A DNA stretch of 39,408 nt from Paracraurococcus ruber (GTDB lineage: Bacteria > Pseudomonadota > Alphaproteobacteria > Acetobacterales > Acetobacteraceae), in NCBI RefSeq assembly GCF_004353985.1, contig NZ_SMOA01000040.1, forward strand, positions 1-39,408. The letters are read 5' to 3'. Of the stretch, positions 1 through 7,339 are shown in pieces. The position numbers and the translations under genes are program-made. The first letter of the stretch is position 1, and every line of letters starts with the position of its first letter. A model generated the notes under the pieces. The model was not told the origin of the DNA. It saw only the letters and a program-made list of their open reading frames with translations, and did not search any database.

Positions 1-951
1 GAGGCGCCCGGCCGCGGCCTGCGGCGACGGGCGGTGCTGGCGGCGGCGCTGGCGGCGCCGGCCCTGCCAGCCCTGGCCGTGCCGGGGCCGGTCACCCTGC
101 TGGTCGGCGCCCCGGCCGGCAGCGTGACCGATAGTTGGGCGCGCAGCTTCGCCCCCTTCCTCGAACGCCATTGGCCGCGCGCCGGCATCGCCATCCTCAA
201 CCGCCCGGGCGAAGGCGGCCTGGCGGCCGCGCGGTCGCTGGCCGCCGCGGCGCCGGATGGCCGGACCATCGGCGCCGTCCGCACGCCGCTGCTGCTGGCC
301 CGCGCCGTGGAGTCGCGCGCCCAGCCTTTGCTCGGCCGGCTGGCCTTCCTGGCCACGGTGGCGGAGGAGCCGCTGGTGCTGGTCGGGCAGGCCGGCGGCG
401 GCATGGACCTGCCGGCGCTGCGCGCGCTCGGCGGCCAGGCGGTGATGGGCACGCCGCCGCAGGGCAGCGCGGCGCAACTGGCCGGCGCCGCGCTCGGCCG
501 CGCCCTGACGCTGGGCCTGCTGCCCTTCGCCAATGCCGCGGCGGCGCGACAGGCGGTGATGGCCGGCAACCTGCCCTGCGCGCTGCTGGCCCTGCCGGAG
601 GCGATCGCCGCCCTGCGGGAGGGGCGACTGGTCGGGCTGGGGCTGGCGCAGGACCGGCGGACCGACCTGGTGCCGGACATCCCCACCTTCGCCGAGCAGG
701 GCATCCCGCTGCGGCTCGCCGGGCATCGCGGCTTCGCCACGCCGTCCGGCACCGACCCCGCCCTGCTGCAACCGCTGCTGGTGGCGCTGCAGGCGGCGGT
801 GACCGATCCCGACTATGCCGATCAGGCGCAGGCGGAGGGCGTCCTGCCCCGCTTCCTCGGCCCGACCGCCTGGGGCCCCATGGTCAGCCGCACCCTGGCG
901 GAGCTGGAGGCGCGCTGGTCGACCGACCCCTGGGGATCGCGGCCGGGCTGA
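1..951 (+). CDS. Bug-family tripartite tricarboxylate receptor, 5'-truncated
   Basis: Periplasmic solute receptor of the Bug (TctC-like) family, which captures carboxylates or related small molecules. The reading frame is open from the first base of the window. A twin-arginine-like stretch (GLRRRAVLAAALAAPALPALA) is followed by the mature part, so the true start probably lies upstream of base 1. A GTG at 34 would remove the arginines of the signal peptide. Family marks visible are the N-terminal beta strand with GAPAGSVTD, the NRPGEGG loop, AAPDGRT, and the C-terminal DIPTFAEQGIP. It is more diverged than the two receptors at 16051 and 17116; for example it lacks the PYRGGGP loop. No TctA/TctB membrane genes are near. 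The ligand cannot be read from sequence. Confidence 0.85.
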   Translation, partial: EAPGRGLRRRAVLAAALAAPALPALAVPGPVTLLVGAPAGSVTDSWARSFAPFLERHWPRAGIAILNRPGEGGLAAARSLAAAAPDGRTIGAVRTPLLLARAVESRAQPLLGRLAFLATVAEEPLVLVGQAGGGMDLPALRALGGQAVMGTPPQGSAAQLAGAALGRALTLGLLPFANAAAARQAVMAGNLPCALLALPEAIAALREGRLVGLGLAQDRRTDLVPDIPTFAEQGIPLRLAGHRGFATPSGTDPALLQPLLVALQAAVTDPDYADQAQAEGVLPRFLGPTAWGPMVSRTLAELEARWSTDPWGSRPG

Positions 952-1068
952 CACCCCGCGGCGAAGGGCGCCTCCGCCGCACCCTGCCGCCCTGCTTCCT
1001 GTCCGAAGGTTGATGAAGGCTCGCATCCGGGGCCTGCGGCCTCGTCGCGCCCGCAGCGGCGGGCGATG

Positions 1069-1083
1069 CGGGTCGGCGACCCG
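1069..1083 (+). terminator. Hairpin downstream of the Bug receptor gene
   Basis: Perfect stem CGGGTC / GACCCG with a GGC loop, 117 bases after the stop codon of the first gene. No T-tract follows at once, but an AT-richer segment (about 1105-1145) does, so it may be a weak terminator. The same 952-1194 gap should also hold the promoter of the EAL gene, but I see no convincing -35/-10 pair. Confidence 0.3.
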
Positions 1084-1194
1084 ACGGCTAGCCTGATCGC
1101 ATCGTCTCGATTTACGTTTCTTGGATCGAATTTCATCTTTCGTCAGGAATCAACGCAGCCTATAGCTGGGGCCAGCAACGACGGGACCTGACTC

Positions 1195-2331
1195 TTGCCT
1201 TCCTCCCGGGTCGTGCCGGTGCGCAGCCGCCAGGTTCTCGTGCTGGCCCAGGACCCTGACGCGATCCTGGCAGCGCATGCGGCCTCCGCCCGACTGGGCC
1301 TGACCGCCCGGACCGTCGGGACCGGGTCGGAAGCCCTTGCGCGCCTCGTCCGCCCAGGCCTCGCGCCAGGCCACCTGGTCTGCGACCCTGCCGCCGCCGG
1401 CGCCACCTGGCCGCGCCTGCTCGCGCTGCTGGCCGAACCCGCGACCGGCACCGCCCTGGTGCTGCTCGGCCCCTCCGCCATCGCCTGCGGCGCCGACCCC
1501 GTGCCGGGCGATGCCGCGCTGCTGGCCGAGGCCATGGCGGCGGGCCCGCTGGCGGGGGCGCCGGGCGACGGCACCGTCGCGGCGCTGCGGCAGGCGCTGC
1601 AGGCCGGCGAGATCGGCGTCCACTACCAGCCCATCGTCCGTGTCGCCGACCGCCGGCCCGTGCTGGTGGAGGCCCTGGCCCGCTGGCATCGCGCCGGCCA
1701 GGTGATCGGGCCCGATGCCTTCGTCGCCCTGGCGGAGCAGGCGGGCCTGGCGCCGGACCTGGCGGCGGCGGTGGCGGGTGCGGCCATCCGCGACCTCTCG
1801 GCCTGCTGGCCGCGGCTGCGCCTGGGCGTCACGCTGAACCTGCCGCTGGCGCTGCTGCTGGACCCCGGCCTGCCGGCGCGGCTGGGCCGGTTGCTGGCGC
1901 GCGCCCCGCTGCCGCGCCGGCAGGTGGTGCTGGAACTGACCGAGACGACGCCAGTGCATGACCTGGCGGCGCTGGCCCGGGCGCTGCGCCGGCTGCGCCA
2001 TGCCGGCTTCGGCGTGCTGCTGGATGATGTCGCGCTCGGCGATGGCCGCTGGCGGCTGCATGCGCTGCCCTTCGCCGGCCTGAAGCTGGACCGGTCCCTG
2101 GCGGAGCGTTTGTCCGACGCCGCCTGCCGGCAGGCGGTGCGGCGCCTGGTGCGCGAGGCCCGGGCCCGGGGGCAGGTGGTGACGGCGGAAGGCGTGGCCG
2201 ATCGCCGGCACTGGGCCGCGCTGCGGGCCCTGGGTGTGCATCAGGCGCAGGGTTACGGGATCGGCCGGCCGCTCCCGGCCACGGCCCTGCCCGGCTGGCG
2301 CGCGGCCTGGCGCGCCCGCCGGGCGGAATAG
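1195..2331 (+). CDS. EAL-domain cyclic-di-GMP phosphodiesterase-like protein with degenerate receiver domain
   Basis: Probable cytoplasmic c-di-GMP phosphodiesterase of 378 aa. Residues about 12-95 look like a receiver fold (VLVLAQD at strand 1, LVCDP at strand 3) but the acidic pocket is poor. Residues about 125-365 are the EAL domain. Catalytic marks present are EAL at 159-161, Asn215, ELTE 247-250, the Asp pair 277-278, Lys297, Glu332 (AEGV) and Gln352 (QGY). Loop 6, normally DFGTGYSSL, reads DVALGDGRWRL, so dimerisation or regulation may be altered. There is no GGDEF domain. The start is uncertain: an in-frame stop lies at 1189, the first candidate is TTG 1195 and GTG codons follow at 1213 and 1219. 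It stands alone between an unrelated receptor and a convergent dehydrogenase. Confidence 0.85.
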   Translation: MPSSRVVPVRSRQVLVLAQDPDAILAAHAASARLGLTARTVGTGSEALARLVRPGLAPGHLVCDPAAAGATWPRLLALLAEPATGTALVLLGPSAIACGADPVPGDAALLAEAMAAGPLAGAPGDGTVAALRQALQAGEIGVHYQPIVRVADRRPVLVEALARWHRAGQVIGPDAFVALAEQAGLAPDLAAAVAGAAIRDLSACWPRLRLGVTLNLPLALLLDPGLPARLGRLLARAPLPRRQVVLELTETTPVHDLAALARALRRLRHAGFGVLLDDVALGDGRWRLHALPFAGLKLDRSLAERLSDAACRQAVRRLVREARARGQVVTAEGVADRRHWAALRALGVHQAQGYGIGRPLPATALPGWRAAWRARRAE

Positions 2332-2345
2332 GCCGCCGCGCCGCA

Positions 2346-2365
2346 CGGCCGGCCATCGCCGGCCG
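2346..2365 (+). terminator. Hairpin after the EAL gene
   Basis: Perfect 8-bp GC stem CGGCCGGC / GCCGGCCG with a 4-base loop, beginning 15 bases after the stop at 2331. It lies in the convergent gap (2332-2531) between the EAL gene and the iron-type dehydrogenase, so it could serve either strand. There is no T-tract. Confidence 0.4.
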
Positions 2366-2531
2366 GCAGCATCGCCCGCGCGCAAATGCCGGGCCGCGCG
2401 GCCGGGAGGGAGCGGGTCGCGGGGTGGCGGGACGGCCGCGCGGCCGGAAGCGGCCCTGCCTCCGCCGACCCGGGACGGCTGGCGGATTCCGATGCCCTCG
2501 CAGGCCGCGGCGGGCCTGCCCGTCGGGGTGC

Positions 2532-3698
2532 TCAGGCATACACCTTCCGGTAGAGGGCAACGATCTCGCTTTCATCCGGCACGCGCGGATTGTTGCCGGG
2601 GCTGCCGGAGGCGAGCGCCTGCCGCGCCATCACGGGCAGGAGCCCTTCCCAGGTCTCCCGCGCGATGCCGTAGCCCTGCGGCGTCGGCACGCCGAGTTCC
2701 TGGTTCAGCGCCCGCAACTCCTCCAGCAGCTTGGACCCGGCGACTTGGTCGGCATCCTCGGTGGTCGCCACGCCGATGGCGCGCGCCGCCTCGGCATAGC
2801 GCGGCAGGGCGTCGTTGAGGCCGAACTCGGTCACGGCCGGCAACAGCATGGCGTTGGACAGCCCGTGCGGGACGTGGAAATGCGCCCCGATCGGCCGCGA
2901 CATGCCATGCACCAGCGCCACCGAGGCGTTGGAGAAGGCGAGGCCCGCCTGCATGGCGCCGAGCATCATCGCCTCCCGCGCCGCCGCATCGCGCGGCTTG
3001 TGATAGGCGCTGCGCAGGTGCCGCCCGATGAGGCGCATGGCGGACAGCGCCAGGCTGTCGGCATGCGGGTTGGCGCGCTTCGACACATAGGCCTCCAGCG
3101 CATGGGTCAGGCTGTCGATGCCGGTATCGGCGGTGGTGCGCGGCGGGACGCTGTAGGTCAGCTCGAAATCGACGATGGCGGCCAGCGGCAGCGCGCCGAG
3201 GCCGGCAATCAGCATCTTCTCGTCGGTCCCGGTATCGGTGATGACGGTGAAGCGCGTCGCCTCAGACCCCGTGCCGGCCGTGGTCGGTATGCAGAGGACG
3301 GGGCAGGCCGCCTTGTCGGCGGTGGCGGGCACCTTGAAGTCCCGCATCTTCTGGCCCGGCACCGCCGCAGCCAGGATCGCGATGGCCTTCGCCGTGTCCA
3401 TCGGGCTGCCGCCGCCGAAGCCGATCAGGCAGTCGTAGTCGCCGGCGCGGAAGGCGGCGACGCCGGCCTCGATGACCGTATCCGTCGGGTCAGGCACCGT
3501 CTCGGCGAAGACCGCGGCGGTGATCCCGGCCTGGCGCAGCGGCTCCAGGCAGCGCTCGACCGTGCCGGAGGACGCCATCCAGGGGTCGGTCACCACCAGC
3601 GGGCGGGAGAGGCCGAAGAGCCCGAGGACCTCGGCGACCTGGCCGACGCTGCCGCCGCCGATCCGCATCAGGCGCGGCGAGACGATGGTGGCGGTCAT
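2532..3698 (-). CDS. Iron-containing alcohol dehydrogenase
   Basis: NAD(P)-dependent group III alcohol dehydrogenase of 388 aa, the usual family length. The dinucleotide-binding GFGGGSPMDTAKA, the PTTAGTGSEAT segment, and the metal ligands in DTGIDSLTHALEAY (Asp, His) and in SRPIGAHFHVPHGLSN (two His) are all visible. Such enzymes oxidise or reduce short-chain alcohols, lactaldehyde, hydroxyacids or maleylacetate; the substrate here is unknown. The start at 3698 is chosen because GGGAGG lies 7 bases upstream of ATG and the family's N-terminus fits; the frame stays open far upstream but that part is not protein-like. It is transcribed away from the NepR-like gene and ends convergently with the EAL gene. 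Confidence 0.93.
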   Translation of the reverse strand: MTATIVSPRLMRIGGGSVGQVAEVLGLFGLSRPLVVTDPWMASSGTVERCLEPLRQAGITAAVFAETVPDPTDTVIEAGVAAFRAGDYDCLIGFGGGSPMDTAKAIAILAAAVPGQKMRDFKVPATADKAACPVLCIPTTAGTGSEATRFTVITDTGTDEKMLIAGLGALPLAAIVDFELTYSVPPRTTADTGIDSLTHALEAYVSKRANPHADSLALSAMRLIGRHLRSAYHKPRDAAAREAMMLGAMQAGLAFSNASVALVHGMSRPIGAHFHVPHGLSNAMLLPAVTEFGLNDALPRYAEAARAIGVATTEDADQVAGSKLLEELRALNQELGVPTPQGYGIARETWEGLLPVMARQALASGSPGNNPRVPDESEIVALYRKVYA

Positions 3699-3830
3699 GC
3701 TGTTTCCTCCCGGGGAGCTGGCCGCAAGGATACCGCCGCGGCCGCGCCGCGTCCAAGTCGCGGCGCGGGCAGCGGATGCCCCGCCGCCCGGACCCGCCCC
3801 GCGATGCCTGGCCGGGGGTGGCCCCCGGCG

Positions 3831-3859
3831 GCCGCCGAACACGCAAGTGTTCCGGCGGC
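3831..3859. promoter_or_regulatory. Inverted repeat in the divergent region between iron-ADH and NepR-like genes
   Basis: GCCGCCGAACAC, loop GCAA, then GTGTT-C-CGGCGGC: a 12-bp palindrome with one bulged C. It lies 133-161 bases upstream of the iron-ADH start and about 105 bases upstream of the NepR-like start. It could be an operator or a transcript hairpin. I looked for a GGAAC-N16/17-CGTT EcfG promoter here and did not find one. Confidence 0.3.
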
Positions 3860-3964
3860 CGGCGTGTCCAGAAAACCGCCGCATCGTGCAATGTGCGGGC
3901 GCACGCAGCGGATTGCGATGTCCGGCGTTGCCATGCATGTGCCGAAGCCCGGGGATCCGTGACC

Positions 3965-4186
3965 ATGCGTAGCCAGCCAGGCCGCCGTCGCCTGCCCGAC
4001 CCGGATGCGAACCCGCAGCGCGAGGAGTCCGCTTTCGACCTGTGGTTGCAGGGCGCCCTGCGCGATGCCTTCGATCAGGTGGCGGCCGAGCCGATCCCGG
4101 AGGACCTGCTGCGCATGATCGAGGAGGACCGGGCGGAGCGGGAGCGGCTGCGCCGCCGGCGGCGGGGCGAGGCGGAGGAGGCCTGA
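3965..4186 (+). CDS. NepR-like small protein (possible general-stress anti-sigma factor)
   Basis: Small acidic-then-basic protein of 73 aa. The core LQGALRDAFDQVAAEPIPED followed by LLRMIEE (about residues 24-50) resembles the two helices of NepR, whose consensus is a hydrophobic helix, an E-P-hP-D/E turn and a second helix. NepR proteins hold the ECF sigma factor EcfG and are displaced by PhyR. A very basic tail (RRRRRGEAEEA) follows. ATG 3965 has GGGGA 9 bases upstream; GTG 3959 is an in-frame alternative. No ecfG, phyR or sensor kinase gene is in the window, which is unusual because these usually cluster. The assignment rests on one short motif, so it may be an unrelated small helical protein. 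Confidence 0.5.
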   Translation: MRSQPGRRRLPDPDANPQREESAFDLWLQGALRDAFDQVAAEPIPEDLLRMIEEDRAERERLRRRRRGEAEEA

Positions 4187-4199
4187 GCACCCTTCCCCG

Positions 4200-4241
4200 C
4201 CCGCGCCTCAGCGCCAGAGGCCCGCGCCTCAGCGCCAGAGG
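4200..4241. repeat. 21-bp perfect tandem duplication over the amidohydrolase stop codon
   Basis: Two identical adjacent copies of a 21-base unit beginning CCCGCGCCTCAGCG, at 4200-4220 and 4221-4241. The right copy encodes (minus strand) the last residues LWR and stop of the amidohydrolase; the left copy repeats them just past the stop. Confidence 0.9.
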
Positions 4242-5662
4242 AAGGTGGGCGGGGCGATCTTCTCGGCCGGCCGATGCGCCCAGTCCAGCTCCGGGACCCG
4301 CGCCTCGGCACGTTGCTGCGCCTCATGCACGTGCAGGGCGGCCTGGCGGTAGTCCATCGTCAGGACCTCGCCATCTTCCACCACCTTGGTCCCGTCGACA
4401 TAGACCGCCTTCAGCGCCCGGTCGCCGGCGGCGTAGATCAGGCTGCGCAGCGGGTCGCGCGCCGGCCGCATCATCGGGTGGGTGATGTCCACCAGCACGA
4501 AATCCGCCCGGCAGCCTGCCGCCAGCCGGCCGATATCGTCCCGGCCCAACGCCTTCGCCCCACCCACCGTCGCCGCCTCGAACAGCTCGGTCGTCGTCAG
4601 GCTGCGCGGGTCCTGCGCCTGGGTGCGGGCGAGATAGGCGGCGAGCCGCATCTCATCCAGCATGTTGTGCGGGTAGGTGTCGGTGCCGAGGCCGACATTC
4701 ACCCCGCCCCGCTTGTAGCGGCCCAGATGCTTCAGCGTGATGCCGCGCCGGGCGAACACGGTCGGGCAATGCGCGACGGTGGTGCCGGTCTCCGCCAGGA
4801 TGTCCAGGTCCCGCTTGGTGTGCCAAGGCGTCAGCGGATGGTCGTCGAGGAAGATGCCATGGCCGATGATGCTACGGTCGGTCAGCAATTCCTGCTCGTG
4901 CAGCCACTGGATCGGCGTGAAGCCGTGCCGGCGGGTGATCTCGTGGAACTCGGCCACCGCCTGCGCGGCATGGATCTGCCAGGAGACGCCGCGGCGCTTG
5001 GCCTCGTCCTTGCTGTCCTTCAGCAGCTGCGGCGTGCAGGTGTCGATCTGCGCCGGCACCACCATGCCGAAGAGCCGGCCGCTCTCATGCTGCTCGGCCC
5101 GCTCGATCAGGGTCATCGCCTCGGCGAAGGCCTTCTCGCCGGCCTTTTCGTCCCAGGCATATTCCACGACATGCCCGTTCTTCGTGTACCAGCGGGCGGA
5201 GCGGAACATGGGCGCGATGCAGACGCGCATGCCGCTCTCGCCCAGCAGGTCGAGCCAGCCGGGATGCGCCATGGACAGGTCGGCGACAGTGGTGACGCCG
5301 GACAGCAGCAGCTCCGACAGCGCGACGCGCACGCAGTCCGACACCGCCTCGGCATCCGGGCGGAATACCGGCAGGTATTCATAGAGCGAGGAATTGTACA
5401 GGCCGGGCGTCCCCACCTCGTCGGTGAAGCCCTTGTTCATCGGCTCCGAGGACGGGTGGGAATGGATGTTGACGAGGCCGGGCATGACCATGAGGCCGCT
5501 GCCGGAGAGGGTCTCCTCCGCCGGGCCGGCATAGCCCTGACCGACGAAGATCAGCTTGCCGTCCTCGAAGGCGATGTCGGCGCCCGCGACATATTCGTGC
5601 TGCTTCGTCTCGGCATTCCAGGCGATGGCGACGTCCGCGTTGCGGATGACGGTGATGGTCAT
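4229..5662 (-). CDS. Metal-dependent amidohydrolase / deaminase (ATZ/TRZ-like)
   Basis: Amidohydrolase-superfamily enzyme of 477 aa, cytoplasmic, which hydrolyses an amide, amidine or chloro/amino-substituted ring. A beta-sandwich part (1-60, 400-450) flanks the TIM barrel. Metal and active-site residues are visible: His67 and His69 (NIHSHP), His231 (QIHAAQ), His268 (GHGIF), His298 (AHCP) and Asp328 (LGTDT). The position that is usually Glu after the third His (HxxE in cytosine and SAH deaminases) is Gln234. TrzN-like members also lack that Glu. GAGGAGGGG lies just upstream of ATG 5662. It starts 14 bases after the binding-protein gene, so it is the last gene of the ABC operon and may process the imported compound. 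The substrate is unknown. Confidence 0.88.
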   Translation of the reverse strand: MTITVIRNADVAIAWNAETKQHEYVAGADIAFEDGKLIFVGQGYAGPAEETLSGSGLMVMPGLVNIHSHPSSEPMNKGFTDEVGTPGLYNSSLYEYLPVFRPDAEAVSDCVRVALSELLLSGVTTVADLSMAHPGWLDLLGESGMRVCIAPMFRSARWYTKNGHVVEYAWDEKAGEKAFAEAMTLIERAEQHESGRLFGMVVPAQIDTCTPQLLKDSKDEAKRRGVSWQIHAAQAVAEFHEITRRHGFTPIQWLHEQELLTDRSIIGHGIFLDDHPLTPWHTKRDLDILAETGTTVAHCPTVFARRGITLKHLGRYKRGGVNVGLGTDTYPHNMLDEMRLAAYLARTQAQDPRSLTTTELFEAATVGGAKALGRDDIGRLAAGCRADFVLVDITHPMMRPARDPLRSLIYAAGDRALKAVYVDGTKVVEDGEVLTMDYRQAALHVHEAQQRAEARVPELDWAHRPAEKIAPPTFLWR

Positions 5663-5676
5663 GGCGTTCCCCCTCC

Positions 5677-7257
5677 TCAGCGCGTCAGCCGGATGTCGAG
5701 GCCCTTGTACAGGGCCACGCCATAGATGCCATGCGCCCGGACCCCTTCCGTGCGCTGCGACGCCGCGACCCAGATCTGTTCGCGCGCCATCGGCAGCCAG
5801 ACATTGTTCTCCGACACGATCCGCTGCGCCCGGGCGATGGCCGCCATGCGGACATTCGGATCCAGCGCCGTCTTCGCCTCCTGCAGGGCGGCATCGGTCG
5901 CCGGGTCGGACCAGTTCATGCGGTTCGGGGTCGGCCGGTTGCGGCTGTCGAAATAGAGCGAGAAGCCGTCCGTCGCGGTCACATAGGGGTAGGACATGAT
6001 GAAGGCGTCGAATTCCTGCGTCGCCAGCTTGCCCCAGCCGACCGTCGCATCCCAGAGCTGGATGCGCATCTCGACACCGACGCGGCGCAGGTCGGCCTGG
6101 ATCGCCTCCAGGTATCGCCGCCCCTCCTGCGTGTTGATGGCATAGACCAGGAAGCTGGCGCGCTGGCCGTCCTTGGCGCGGACGCCGTCGCCGCCCATCG
6201 CCCAGCCGGCGGCATCCAGCGTGCGGCGCGCCGCCTCGGGGTCGTAGCCCGGCACCAGCTTCGCCGCTTCCGCGTCATAGCCGGCGGTGTTCGGGTTCAT
6301 GTAGGCATCGGCCGGCGTCGCATTGCCGAACCACACCGCCTGCACGATGGCGCTGCGGTTCACCGCCTGGTTCACCGCCCGGCGGAAGGCCGGGTCGTTC
6401 ACCACCGGCTTGTCGACCTTGAAGCCCATGAAATGGTCCCAGAAGTAATTCTCCTGGGTGGACATCTTCACCATGGGCAGCTGCCGCAGCTGGCTGACCG
6501 CGATGGGGGGGATGTATTGCGTCACATCGGCCTGGCCGGTCTGCAGCGCCGCCAGACGCGTCTGGCTTTCCGGCACGATGCGCCAGATCACCCGGTCCAC
6601 CTGCGGCGCCGGGTTGCGGTAGATCGGCGGGCCCCAGCGGTAGTTCGGATGCTTCTGGAGCACCAGTTCCTGCCGCGGCGTCCAGCTGGCCCAGCAATAG
6701 GGCCCGGTGCCGTTGAAGCCCTGCACGCCGAAATTGGCGCCCAGCCGCTCCACCGTCGCCTGATCGACGATGGAGGCGAAGAACAGGCTCAGCTGGTACA
6801 GCAGCTCGCCATAGGGCTCGTTCAGCTCGTACTCGACCGTGTGGTCGTTCTTCGCGCGGATCTCCTTGAGCGGGCCGGCGCGCCAGCGCACCGGGCTGCG
6901 CGTCTCCGGCGCCACCCAGCGCTGGATGGAATAGACCACGTCGCGCGCGGTGAAGGGCTTGCCGTCGCAGAAGGTGACGTCGCGGCGGAGATGGAAGGTG
7001 TAGAGCTTGCCGTCCTCCGAGACGTCCCAGCGCTCCGCCAGGCCCGGCCGCACCGTCTTCATGTCCCAGTCGAGCGAGACCAGCGTGTCGCTCATCATGT
7101 AGAGGCTCTCGCCGGCCGAGCGCGCGGTGCTGCGCGCCGGGTCGTAGTTGTCGGCGTCGATCTCGCGCAGGATCACCAGCGTATTGCGCGGCGCCGGCTG
7201 GGCCAACGCCACGCCGGCCGAAAACGCCAGCAATGCGCCGGCAACGAGTCCCTTCAT
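5677..7257 (-). CDS. ABC transporter substrate-binding protein, family 5 (DppA/OppA-like)
   Basis: Periplasmic binding protein of 526 aa for peptides, nickel or other cationic or oligomeric solutes. It has a Sec signal peptide (MKGLVAGALLAFSAGVALA, cleavage near residue 19), then the family hallmarks: LAERWDVSEDGKLYTFHLR, FCDGKPFTARDVVYS, the GTGPYCWASW segment and the VNDPAFRRAVNQAVNR hinge region. The second ATG (7257) is chosen because GGGAG lies 7 bases upstream of it, while the first (7263) would be almost on top of that site. It follows the DppC gene by 79 bases that hold a family I repeat, and precedes the amidohydrolase by 14 bases. Having the receptor third in the operon, behind a hairpin, suggests separate control of its level. 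Confidence 0.92.
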   Translation of the reverse strand: MKGLVAGALLAFSAGVALAQPAPRNTLVILREIDADNYDPARSTARSAGESLYMMSDTLVSLDWDMKTVRPGLAERWDVSEDGKLYTFHLRRDVTFCDGKPFTARDVVYSIQRWVAPETRSPVRWRAGPLKEIRAKNDHTVEYELNEPYGELLYQLSLFFASIVDQATVERLGANFGVQGFNGTGPYCWASWTPRQELVLQKHPNYRWGPPIYRNPAPQVDRVIWRIVPESQTRLAALQTGQADVTQYIPPIAVSQLRQLPMVKMSTQENYFWDHFMGFKVDKPVVNDPAFRRAVNQAVNRSAIVQAVWFGNATPADAYMNPNTAGYDAEAAKLVPGYDPEAARRTLDAAGWAMGGDGVRAKDGQRASFLVYAINTQEGRRYLEAIQADLRRVGVEMRIQLWDATVGWGKLATQEFDAFIMSYPYVTATDGFSLYFDSRNRPTPNRMNWSDPATDAALQEAKTALDPNVRMAAIARAQRIVSENNVWLPMAREQIWVAASQRTEGVRAHGIYGVALYKGLDIRLTR

Positions 7258-7278
7258 CGTCATTCTCCCGACAGCAAC

Positions 7279-7339
7279 GGGGGCTTTGCCCCCTTGAACC
7301 CCCACCAAGGGCCGAAGGGCCCCTGGAACCCTCGAGTCA
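7279..7339. repeat. Family I two-hairpin repeat, copy A
   Basis: Hairpin 1 is GGGGGC-TTT-GCCCCC at 7279-7293. After a C-rich spacer, hairpin 2 is centred on GGGCC-GAAG-GGCCC at 7309-7322. Bases 7305-7339 are the exact reverse complement of 33793-33827 (35 of 35). The block includes the stop codon of the DppC gene (7337-7339). Read on the coding (minus) strand it forms the leader of the binding-protein gene and ends about 20 bases before its start codon. Confidence 0.88.

Noticed and set aside
1013-1096. 27-codon basic frame after the first receptor gene
   Set aside because: Arginine-rich chance frame in a GC-rich gap with no convincing ribosome-binding site; it overlaps a hairpin.
1121-1150. 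Promoter for the EAL gene (TTGGAT and AGGAAT)
   Set aside because: The spacing of 18 is acceptable but the -10 hexamer matches only 3 of 6, so I do not list it as a feature.
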